Below, piece by piece: positions 1 through 5,459 of a DNA stretch of 5,736 nt. Location of the stretch: positions 1 to 5,736 of the forward strand of contig JAHHTM010000099.1 in assembly GCA_020024675.1 (NCBI GenBank). Reading direction: 5' to 3'. The DNA comes from Muricomes sp. (lineage in GTDB: Bacteria > Bacillota > Clostridia > Lachnospirales > Lachnospiraceae). The position numbers and the translations under genes are program-made. Under the pieces are notes generated by a model that made no database searches, was not told the origin of the DNA, and saw only the letters and a program-made list of their open reading frames with translations. Numbering within the stretch: position 1 is the first letter of the stretch; each line of letters starts with the position of its first letter.

Positions 1-512
1 TCATTAGCCTTATTGTATATTGTTTTTATATATCTGTCCATCTTTTCCGGGGTATCTGCTACCCCATCCATGATTCCTTCCACATAGCCTTTGATCGCTG
101 TGATCGGAGTTTTAAGATCATGGGAAATATTGCTGATAAGCTCTTTATTTTCTCTGTCAAAGGTAATCTTTTCTTCTGCATTTGCTTTTAATCTAAGACG
201 CATTTCCTCAAAATCACGGCAAAGCATCCCAATCTCATCATCTGTCTCACTGTGGATCTCAAAATCCAGATTTCCTTCTTTTATATTTCTGGCGGCTATC
301 TGGAGTTTGGAAAGTGGAATCGACACCGTTCTATAGATCCAATAGATTAGTAAAGATGCTGTAAAAAATACAACGATCAGGTATAATTCCTGTATTTCTC
401 CGATTGCTCCTGCAACCTTAGGCGCAAATAAATACATTGCCACGATAACAAAAAAAGTTGGAAGGATCATAACTGACATAAATGCAATCACTAACTTTGT
501 CTTTAACTTCAT
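1..512 (-). CDS. HAMP-domain sensor histidine kinase, N-terminal part (gene cut by window edge)
   Basis: This is the first 170 codons of a membrane histidine kinase; the rest lies beyond base 1. Two hydrophobic segments are visible (about residues 7-30 and 43-60), separated by a loop of only about a dozen residues, so there is almost no extracellular sensor domain. A HAMP-like linker follows (about 61-113, with an acidic DDEIG at 91-95), then the HisKA dimerisation helix with the H-box SNISHDLKTPITAIKGY. His131 is the expected phosphate acceptor. The ATP-binding HATPase domain would lie outside the window. The ATG at 510-512 is preceded by GAGGTGG (517-523), and an in-frame TGA lies four codons upstream, so no longer start is possible. 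The gene follows metK by about 106 bases on the same strand, with a terminator between them. No response regulator is visible on the metK side; a partner could lie downstream. The signal sensed cannot be told. Confidence 0.93.
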   Translation of the reverse strand, partial: MKLKTKLVIAFMSVMILPTFFVIVAMYLFAPKVAGAIGEIQELYLIVVFFTASLLIYWIYRTVSIPLSKLQIAARNIKEGNLDFEIHSETDDEIGMLCRDFEEMRLRLKANAEEKITFDRENKELISNISHDLKTPITAIKGYVEGIMDGVADTPEKMDRYIKTIYNKAN

Positions 513-565
513 ACTACCACCTCATATTCATACATGATCAATAAGTATTCTATTTTCTTTGATGC

Positions 566-594
566 AAAAAACAGGTACCAGAAGGCACCTGTTT
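566..594 (-). terminator. Intrinsic terminator after metK
   Basis: On the minus strand an 11-bp stem (AAACAGGTGCC with GGTACCTGTTT, one G-U pair) closes a TTCT loop and runs into six T residues. It begins about 25 bases after the metK stop, so it should end the metK transcript before the histidine kinase gene. Confidence 0.92.
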
Positions 595-618
595 CTAACG
601 CATCTGACACTGCATATA

Positions 619-1806
619 TTACAGATATTTTTTCAACACGTCAACTTTATCTAATTTTTCCCATGGCAGATCAAGATCATTACGTCCAAAGTGTCCGTAT
701 GCTGCTGTCTGCTTGTAGATTGGTCTGCGAAGATCAAGCATTTTGATGATTCCTGCTGGGCGCATATCAAAGTTTTCACGAATGATCTCTATGATTTTTT
801 CATCAGAAAGTTTTCCTGTACCAAATGTATCTACATTGATTGATGTAGGCTGTGCAACACCGATTGCATAAGATAACTGGATTTCACATTTATTAGCAAG
901 TCCGGCTGCTACGATGTTTTTAGCTGCATAACGTGCTGCATATGCTGCAGAACGGTCTACTTTTGTACAATCCTTTCCTGAAAATGCCCCACCACCGTGA
1001 CGAGCCATTCCGCCGTATGTATCAACGATAATCTTTCTTCCTGTAAGTCCACTGTCTCCGTGTGGTCCACCAATTACAAAACGTCCAGTAGGATTAATAA
1101 AGAATTTTGTATTTTCATCAATCATTTCTGCTGGAATAACTGCATCAAATACATGTTTTTTGATATCTTCATGAATCTGCTCCTGTGTAACATCTGGATC
1201 ATGCTGTGTAGATAATACAACTGCTTCCAGTCTGTATGGCTTTCCATTCTCATCATACTCAGCTGTAACCTGTGTCTTTCCATCTGGTCTTAAGTATGTA
1301 AGTGTTCCATTCTTTCTTACTTCTGTCAGTCTTCTTGAAAGTTTATGTGCAAGCGCGATTGGATATGGCATAAACTCTTCTGTCTCATCGGAAGCATAAC
1401 CAAACATCATTCCCTGATCTCCGGCTCCAATAGCTTCGATCTCATCATCAGACATTTTGTTTTCTTTTGCTTCAAGTGCTTTATCAACACCCATTGCAAT
1501 ATCTGTAGACTGCTCATCAATTGCTGTGATAACACCACATGTATCTGCATCAAATCCATATTTTCCTCTCGTATATCCAATTTCACGAATTGTATCACGA
1601 ACTATTTTCTGGATATCTACATATGCATTTGTTGTAATCTCACCCATTACAAGTACAAGACCTGTAGTTGTACTTGTTTCACAAGCTACACGGCTCATAG
1701 GATCCTGTTCTAAAAGTGCATCAAGAACTGCATCTGAAATCTGGTCACACATTTTATCCGGATGACCTTCTGTTACTGATTCGGAAGTAAATAATAATTT
1801 TTCCAT
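619..1806 (-). CDS. metK: S-adenosylmethionine synthetase (methionine adenosyltransferase)
   Basis: MetK makes S-adenosylmethionine from methionine and ATP in the cytoplasm, releasing phosphate and pyrophosphate; SAM is the main methyl donor. The 395-residue product has the usual family length. Seen directly are the N-terminal TSESVTEGHPDK region with GHPDK at 14-18 (active-site His15 and Asp17), the signature GAGDQGMMFGYA at 127-138 and the glycine-rich GGGAFSGKD at 271-279 that binds the phosphates. The ATG at 1804-1806 was chosen because AAGGAGA sits six bases before it and the protein then begins as MetK proteins do. The frame stays open to a TTG at 1860, but those 18 extra charged residues have no family counterpart. 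A SAM-I riboswitch and terminator lie upstream and should repress the gene when SAM is plentiful; an intrinsic terminator lies downstream. The gene appears to form its own transcription unit. Confidence 0.98.
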   Translation of the reverse strand: MEKLLFTSESVTEGHPDKMCDQISDAVLDALLEQDPMSRVACETSTTTGLVLVMGEITTNAYVDIQKIVRDTIREIGYTRGKYGFDADTCGVITAIDEQSTDIAMGVDKALEAKENKMSDDEIEAIGAGDQGMMFGYASDETEEFMPYPIALAHKLSRRLTEVRKNGTLTYLRPDGKTQVTAEYDENGKPYRLEAVVLSTQHDPDVTQEQIHEDIKKHVFDAVIPAEMIDENTKFFINPTGRFVIGGPHGDSGLTGRKIIVDTYGGMARHGGGAFSGKDCTKVDRSAAYAARYAAKNIVAAGLANKCEIQLSYAIGVAQPTSINVDTFGTGKLSDEKIIEIIRENFDMRPAGIIKMLDLRRPIYKQTAAYGHFGRNDLDLPWEKLDKVDVLKKYL

Positions 1807-1812
1807 TTTTTG

Positions 1813-1819
1813 TCTCCTT
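1813..1819 (-). promoter_or_regulatory. metK ribosome binding site
   Basis: AAGGAGA on the minus strand lies six bases before the ATG at 1804-1806. It decides that start against the in-frame TTG at 1860, which has no comparable site at the right distance. Confidence 0.85.
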
Positions 1820-1956
1820 TCTTTTCTTTCTCTATCGAGTTGATTTAAAAGCTTGATCAAAGCAGATAAATGATTTTCATCTTCTTTTTCTCTTTGCTAT
1901 GTATCTGTGAACATTCTCACAAATCACTTTAGTATAAGAGAATCTCTCTGTCATAT

Positions 1957-1986
1957 AAAAAACAGTCCACAAAAAGCGGACTGTTT
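1957..1986 (-). terminator. Riboswitch-controlled terminator in the metK leader
   Basis: On the minus strand an 11-bp stem (AAACAGTCCGC with GTGGACTGTTT, one G-U pair) closes a five-T loop and is followed by a run of six T. It lies 19 bases after the end of the SAM-I aptamer and about 150 bases before the metK start, where an S-box expression platform is expected. When SAM is bound this hairpin should form and stop transcription before metK. Confidence 0.93.
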
Positions 1987-2009
1987 ATCTTTCATAAATC
2001 AATCTTCTT
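1974..2009 (-). promoter_or_regulatory. Predicted antiterminator of the SAM-I riboswitch
   Basis: An alternative hairpin can be drawn by hand. GATTGATTTAT (2004-1994) pairs with ATAAACAGTC (1988-1979) around a GAAAG loop, with one bulged A and one G-U pair. AAG at 2009-2007 can add pairs with CTT at 1976-1974 across a small internal loop. It would occupy the 5' arm of the terminator and part of the 3' strand of aptamer helix P1, so it and the SAM-bound fold exclude each other. This fits the known S-box mechanism. The exact pairing is inferred; no folding energy was calculated. Confidence 0.6.
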
Positions 2010-2101
2010 ATTGTTCGATTACTCGCTCAGGCTGGCACCTTCCTTTAACGGGGTTGCCGCAGCTTCATAGATCCTTTGTATCTCCACTGCTCTGAATAAG
2101 A
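2006..2101 (-). ncRNA. SAM-I (S-box) riboswitch aptamer
   Basis: This cis-acting RNA element senses S-adenosylmethionine and controls metK downstream. On the minus strand P1 is TCTTATT (2101-2095) pairing with AATAAGA (2012-2006). Between them lie the S-box landmarks in order: CAGAG, a P2 stem GCAG/CTGC, TGGAGAT with the ATGAAG kink-turn region, the conserved CGGCAACC (about 2059-2052) and AAGGTGCC (2041-2034), which close P3. A terminator hairpin follows directly. The P4 region (about 2034-2013) looks unusually small; only CGA/TCG around GTAA is obvious. The order and spacing of the conserved blocks, together with the metK target, make the class clear. The related SAM-IV class is less likely because of the Firmicute setting and terminator design, but only a covariance-model search would settle it. 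Confidence 0.93.
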
Positions 2102-2136
2102 GAAAGCTCTTTATCTAATTGTTATTTCCATAGGCA

Positions 2137-2165
2137 ACTCTACACTGTAATTCTATAAAAGTCAA
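2137..2165 (-). promoter_or_regulatory. Candidate promoter for the riboswitch-metK transcript (proximal)
   Basis: TTGACT (2160-2165, five of six matches to the -35 consensus) is followed after exactly 17 bases by TAGAGT (2137-2142, four of six matches to the -10 consensus). Transcription would start roughly 30 bases before the aptamer. It competes with the extended -10 element just upstream. Confidence 0.5.
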
Positions 2166-2170
2166 TATAC

Positions 2171-2179
2171 ATTATACCA
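2171..2179 (-). promoter_or_regulatory. Candidate extended -10 promoter for the riboswitch-metK transcript (distal)
   Basis: TGGTATAAT is a perfect -10 box with the TGn extension. No good -35 box is seen 15-18 bases upstream, so it would rely on the extended -10 alone. Either this or the TTGACT/TAGAGT pair could drive the metK leader. Confidence 0.5.
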
Positions 2180-2219
2180 ATTTTGTATAAAAAACTCTTT
2201 TACAGATAGATTTTCCTCA

Positions 2220-3512
2220 TTAACCAACTTTTAATTTAAATTTCTGAATTTCTTTTTCATCCGATACTTCTTCAATAATTCCTCCGAGTGAACGAAGTTT
2301 CTCATCAAATCTTTCATATCCACGCTTGATATATACAATATCATCAATAATCGTGATTCCTTCTGCTGCCAATCCGGCTACGCAAAGAGCCGCACCTGCA
2401 CGAAGATCTGAAGCACAGACACGCGCTCCCGAAAATTTTTCAACTCCCTCAATGGTCGCTGCATTTCCTTCAATTTTGATATTAGCACCCATTCTTGCAA
2501 GTTCATCCAGATATTTGAAACGGTTTTCAAAAATACTCTCTGTAATAGTACTTGTGCCGGCTGCCAAAGCAAGCGTGACACCAATCTGTGGCTGCATATC
2601 TGTAGGATATCCCGGATATGGAAGTGTCTTTACCTGTGTGCAGTGAAGTCTTCCCTTTGCCACTACACGAACAGCGTCATCAAACTCTTCAACTTCACAA
2701 CCGATATCTACGAGTTTAGATATCGTTGCCTCCAGATGCTTTGGAATAACATTGAGCACTGTCACATCGCCTTTTGTAGCTGCTGCCGCAAACATGAATG
2801 TACCCGCTTCAATCTGATCCGGAATAATTGAATAACTTGCTCCATGAAGTTTTCTCACTCCACGAATCTTGATCACATCTGTACCTGCACCACGCACATT
2901 CGCTCCCATACAGTTCAAGAAGTTGGCAACATCAACTACATGTGGTTCTTTTGCCACATTCTCCATGATCGTAAGTCCATCTGCCATTGCCGCTGCCATC
3001 ATAACATTTATCGTAGCTCCAACAGATACTACGTCAAAGTACAAATGTTTTCCTTTTAAGTACTCTGCCTCTGCAACGATCTTACCATGCTCTATATCCA
3101 CATCTGCACCAAGTGCACGGAATCCTTTTAAATGCTGGTCGATCGGACGGCTTCCGATGTTGCATCCTCCCGGAAGTGCAACCTCCGCTCTTTTATATTT
3201 TCCTAACAATGCTCCCAACAAATAGTAGGATGCACGAATTTTCTTAATATAATCATAATCAATACTGAAATTTCCAATCGTACTTCCATTGATTTTTACA
3301 GTATGTCTGTCAATCCTTTGTACTGCTGCCCCGATTCCTTCTATTGCTTCTAATAAGACATTAATATCGCTGACATCTGGAAGATTATCGATTGTAACAG
3401 TCTCATCTGTCATGATAGCTGCTGCCAAAATAGCAAGTGCTGCATTCTTCGCACCACCGATTTCTACTTCCCCTACAAGCGGATTTCCGCCTTTTATAAT
3501 ATATTGCTCCAT
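2220..3512 (-). CDS. murA: UDP-N-acetylglucosamine 1-carboxyvinyltransferase
   Basis: MurA transfers enolpyruvate from phosphoenolpyruvate to UDP-N-acetylglucosamine, the first committed step of peptidoglycan precursor synthesis in the cytoplasm, and is the fosfomycin target. The 430-residue length is normal for the family. Visible catalytic features are GAKNAAL with Lys22 and Asn23, Arg93 in IRASYY, the loop LPGGCNIGSRPIDQH with the catalytic cysteine at 117 (Cys115 in E. coli, so the fosfomycin-reactive form rather than the Asp variant), Asp305 in YPTDMQ, and Arg397 in KRGYER. The ATG at 3510-3512 follows GAGGTG by five bases. Many Firmicutes carry two MurA paralogues; which one this is cannot be told from one copy. 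It has its own promoter (3608-3635). No clear terminator separates it from the metK leader, so read-through into the riboswitch is possible. Confidence 0.98.
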   Translation of the reverse strand: MEQYIIKGGNPLVGEVEIGGAKNAALAILAAAIMTDETVTIDNLPDVSDINVLLEAIEGIGAAVQRIDRHTVKINGSTIGNFSIDYDYIKKIRASYYLLGALLGKYKRAEVALPGGCNIGSRPIDQHLKGFRALGADVDIEHGKIVAEAEYLKGKHLYFDVVSVGATINVMMAAAMADGLTIMENVAKEPHVVDVANFLNCMGANVRGAGTDVIKIRGVRKLHGASYSIIPDQIEAGTFMFAAAATKGDVTVLNVIPKHLEATISKLVDIGCEVEEFDDAVRVVAKGRLHCTQVKTLPYPGYPTDMQPQIGVTLALAAGTSTITESIFENRFKYLDELARMGANIKIEGNAATIEGVEKFSGARVCASDLRAGAALCVAGLAAEGITIIDDIVYIKRGYERFDEKLRSLGGIIEEVSDEKEIQKFKLKVG

Positions 3513-3517
3513 AAACG

Positions 3518-3523
3518 CACCTC
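3518..3523 (-). promoter_or_regulatory. murA ribosome binding site
   Basis: GAGGTG lies five bases before the ATG at 3510-3512 and fixes that start. Confidence 0.8.
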
Positions 3524-3607
3524 AAAATATACGACTTTGTATCGTCGCCCCTTATTAATCAAGATTTTCCCTATTATATTTCTATTCAAGTCTAGATATA
3601 CGAAGCC

Positions 3608-3635
3608 ATTATAACACAATTTAGCTGTTTGTAAA
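3608..3635 (-). promoter_or_regulatory. murA promoter
   Basis: TTTACA (3630-3635, five of six -35 matches) is followed after 16 bases by a perfect TATAAT (3608-3613), itself preceded by TGT to give an extended -10. The predicted leader is about 90 bases and holds no strong structure. A second TATAAT-like string nearer the gene has no matching -35 box. Confidence 0.75.
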
Positions 3636-3649
3636 ATATTTTTTTCCGT

Positions 3650-3679
3650 GACCGACATTCCATTACTTTAATATCGGTC
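3650..3679 (-). other. Stem-loop spanning the stop codon of the kinase-like gene
   Basis: GACCGATATT (3679-3670) and AATGTCGGTC (3659-3650) form a 10-bp stem with one G-U pair around a 10-base loop that holds the TAA stop. No T-run follows on either strand, so it is not a standard intrinsic terminator. It could slow 3'-to-5' RNA decay or act as a weak or factor-assisted terminator; this is inference. Confidence 0.5.
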
Positions 3680-4172
3680 GAACAGCTGTAAGCACTTTTT
3701 CAATCGTTTCTTCGATCTTGCAACTGTCTTGATTTATGGTAATGTCTGCATATTTTTCGAAAAGTCTTGTTCTTTCATCATACAAATCGTGGAATGTCTG
3801 ACCTTCTCTTAAAACCACTCCCCTCTTTTTAGGGTTCTGGATTCTTCTTTTAATCGTCCGATAAGAAGCTTTTAAATAAATGATCGTTCCAATTTCTTTG
3901 AAATGATTCATTGCCTCCTCGCAATACACTACGCTCCCACCTGGTGAAATAACAGAATCCGATACATTTACTTCTGAATTCACCTGATTTTCAATTTTCA
4001 AAAAGCCATCTTCTCCATCTTCGGCTATGATCTCACGCAAAAGTCGATGCTCCTGTTCCTGAATCAAAAGATCTGTATCCACAAAATGAAGTCCTAACTG
4101 TTTTGCAACGACAACACCTACTGTACTTTTACCAACGGCAGGCATTCCAATAAATATCAAATTGTTTTTCAT
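3663..4172 (-). CDS. Shikimate kinase-family P-loop kinase with altered substrate site
   Basis: This 169-residue cytoplasmic protein has the length and layout of shikimate kinase, which phosphorylates shikimate in aromatic amino-acid synthesis. The Walker A loop GMPAVGKST is at 9-17, Asp32 and Asp34 sit in FVDTD, Glu61 is kept, a LID-like arginine region lies around 118-122, and ERTRLFEKYAD (133-143) matches the conserved C-terminal arginine region. Aligned by memory with the M. tuberculosis enzyme, the shikimate-binding Arg58 of the FRxxE motif is Leu58 here (FLKIE), and the GGG motif is PGGS (77-80). The nucleotide half is therefore intact while the acid-binding half is changed, so the true substrate may not be shikimate. 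The ATG at 4170-4172 has AGGA ten bases upstream. The gene has its own promoter and no other aromatic-pathway gene is nearby. Automatic annotation would probably call it shikimate kinase; family membership is firm, activity is not. Confidence 0.85.
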   Translation of the reverse strand: MKNNLIFIGMPAVGKSTVGVVVAKQLGLHFVDTDLLIQEQEHRLLREIIAEDGEDGFLKIENQVNSEVNVSDSVISPGGSVVYCEEAMNHFKEIGTIIYLKASYRTIKRRIQNPKKRGVVLREGQTFHDLYDERTRLFEKYADITINQDSCKIEETIEKVLTAVRPILK

Positions 4173-4212
4173 TTATAGACCGTCCTGTTTTTGTCTCTTT
4201 TGTATTTCTTTC

Positions 4213-4241
4213 ATTATATCATATATTTTGTAATTAGTAAA
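4213..4241 (-). promoter_or_regulatory. Promoter of the shikimate kinase-like gene
   Basis: TTTACT (4236-4241, four of six -35 matches) is followed after 17 bases by a perfect TATAAT (4213-4218) with an extended TGA in front. The -35 box lies within the last codons and stop of the upstream small gene. The predicted 5' leader is about 35 bases. Confidence 0.7.
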
Positions 4242-4587
4242 ATTTGCGAACCGCCCTCCTATGTTCTCTCCTTCGTTTATAAACCTCATGATATAACATA
4301 ATCTCTATCAGTTCGTAAATGTTTTTCTTTTCTTCTTCCTTTTTAGGAAATTTATCAAAAACATGCTTTGCAAGTATGTGAAGCTGGACTTTATCTGGAT
4401 ATTCATCATAGATCATACTACATGTATATTCCATTCTGTCACATTCTTCTTCGATATATGGGACAAGCTGCCTGGCGGTTTCCGGATAAAGACTTTTCAT
4501 ATATTCATAATCTTTTTGTTCCTTCTTCTCATCATCCATTTCCAATGGAATGGGATAGGTAAGATAATAAGGCAGTTTCTGACTCAT
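4234..4587 (-). CDS. Conserved-looking hypothetical protein, 117 residues
   Basis: I do not recognise a characterised family. The protein is hydrophilic, with no signal peptide or membrane segment, so it is probably cytoplasmic. It begins with a Tyr/Pro-rich stretch (KLPYYLTYPIPLE, 4-16), has an acidic middle with EEECDRMEYTCSMIYDEYPD (46-65) and two cysteines (49, 56), a lysine/glutamate-rich segment (82-88), a predicted helix (IYELIEIMLYHEVY, 90-103) and a strongly basic tail (104-116, KRRREHRR). The ATG at 4585-4587 is preferred because GGAAG sits at the usual distance before it; an in-frame ATG at 4600-4602 would add five residues but has no ribosome binding site. My recollection is that similar small proteins recur in Lachnospiraceae, which I cannot verify here. 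It lies 71 bases after the phosphoesterase gene on the same strand, with a possible promoter between. No function is proposed. Confidence 0.8.
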   Translation of the reverse strand: MSQKLPYYLTYPIPLEMDDEKKEQKDYEYMKSLYPETARQLVPYIEEECDRMEYTCSMIYDEYPDKVQLHILAKHVFDKFPKKEEEKKNIYELIEIMLYHEVYKRRREHRRAVRKFY

Positions 4588-4620
4588 CAAATACACTTCC
4601 ATTTCAAAACATATATTATC

Positions 4621-4650
4621 ACTATATGCCGAAATCTAGGATTGGTTCAA
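4621..4650 (-). promoter_or_regulatory. Possible promoter of the 117-residue hypothetical gene
   Basis: TTGAAC (4645-4650, four of six -35 matches) is followed after 18 bases by TATAGT (4621-4626, five of six -10 matches), in the 71-base gap after the phosphoesterase gene. No terminator is seen in that gap, so the gene could also be read through from upstream. Confidence 0.4.
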
Positions 4651-4658
4651 TGCTTTCT

Positions 4659-5459
4659 TTATTCCAGAAACTGAAGACTTTCTTTAATCTCTTTTTCTAC
4701 ATTTTTTGTTGTCCATTCTGTATGATACCCAAGACAGGCACATTGGTATTCCACATTTCTTTTAGTAAACTGTTTCCGGTAATGTACATGTCCCATAATT
4801 GCACAGGACACTCCGTATTTTTCATAAGATTCTCCGTAAGTTTTGCTTCCTAAAAACGCATTAAAATAATCCCAGTTGTTTACAGGTGGAATCACACTGC
4901 ACTCCACAGCAGATATCATATGCGTAACCGCTACTATATCTTTCTCTTTATTTGCTTCAAAAATACGTTCCATTTCCTGAAGCATGTCTTTACACACAAT
5001 TCTATCATCTTCTTCCCAATGCACAAATCTACTGTCCTGCCACACTCGGCCTGCATGGTTTTTTTTATTAAATTCCTCTGTCGTATAGTGGTCTGCTCCT
5101 AAAGAATAATCATACCATCCGATACTTCCGGTAATAATCTTCTGATTTCCAAGGTTTACGGCCTTTCCGCAAAGACATCCTTCTTGCTGCTTGTACTCTT
5201 CATAGATCTGCCACGTATTTTTAAATTTTTTGTCTGGATCCCACAGATCATGATTTCCCGGAACAAACAATAACGGCATTTCAATCTTTTGTCTAATCTT
5301 ATCCAACCACTTAAATGTAGTGTATGCTGTATCTGTAATATCTCCGGCAATAATAAGACCTGTACAGTTTTCTTTGTGCAATATATCACATAATGTATCT
5401 AATACCGGATACGCTTCATTTGTGTCTAAATGTATATCTGATATGATTCCTGTTTTCAC
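4659..5459 (-). CDS. Calcineurin-like metallophosphoesterase
   Basis: This 266-residue protein has the full motif set of the binuclear metallophosphoesterase superfamily, whose members cleave phosphomonoesters or phosphodiesters: SDIH (Asp8, His10), GDITD (Asp40), GNHD (Asn69, His70), VTH (His180) and GHVH (His224, His226). All metal ligands are present, so it should be active; the substrate cannot be read from the sequence. There is no signal peptide, so it is probably cytoplasmic. The start is the GTG at 5457-5459: AAGGAG lies seven bases upstream and the protein then begins directly with the first strand and DxH motif. The longer frame, open to 5540, adds an arginine-rich out-of-family tail and overlaps the ATPase gene. 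GTG overlaps the ATPase TGA as GTGA, which suggests translational coupling in one operon, possibly handling a product of the imported solute; that link is inference. Confidence 0.93.
   Translation of the reverse strand: MKTGIISDIHLDTNEAYPVLDTLCDILHKENCTGLIIAGDITDTAYTTFKWLDKIRQKIEMPLLFVPGNHDLWDPDKKFKNTWQIYEEYKQQEGCLCGKAVNLGNQKIITGSIGWYDYSLGADHYTTEEFNKKNHAGRVWQDSRFVHWEEDDRIVCKDMLQEMERIFEANKEKDIVAVTHMISAVECSVIPPVNNWDYFNAFLGSKTYGESYEKYGVSCAIMGHVHYRKQFTKRNVEYQCACLGYHTEWTTKNVEKEIKESLQFLE

Noticed and set aside
534..746. Plus-strand open frames opposite metK, murA, the kinase and the other genes
   Set aside because: They lie antisense to well-supported genes, show no family motif and no clear ribosome binding site; they are reading-frame shadows.
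1807..1860. N-terminal extension of metK starting at a TTG at 1860
   Set aside because: The ATG at 1804-1806 has a strong AAGGAGA site at correct spacing and begins the conserved MetK sequence; the extra 18 residues are purine-rich leader translated by chance.
2185..2219. Possible terminator after murA
   Set aside because: A T-run exists on the minus strand but only a weak bulged AAAATCT/AGAGTTTT pairing precedes it; not convincing as an intrinsic terminator.
3513..3600. Structured regulatory element in the murA leader (ACGA/TCGT and ATAC/GTAT repeats)
   Set aside because: Only four-pair stems can be drawn, with no T-tract or known riboswitch motif; no support beyond chance.
4588..4602. Five-residue longer start of the hypothetical protein at 4600-4602
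   Set aside because: No ribosome binding site precedes it, while GGAAG is correctly placed for the ATG at 4585-4587.
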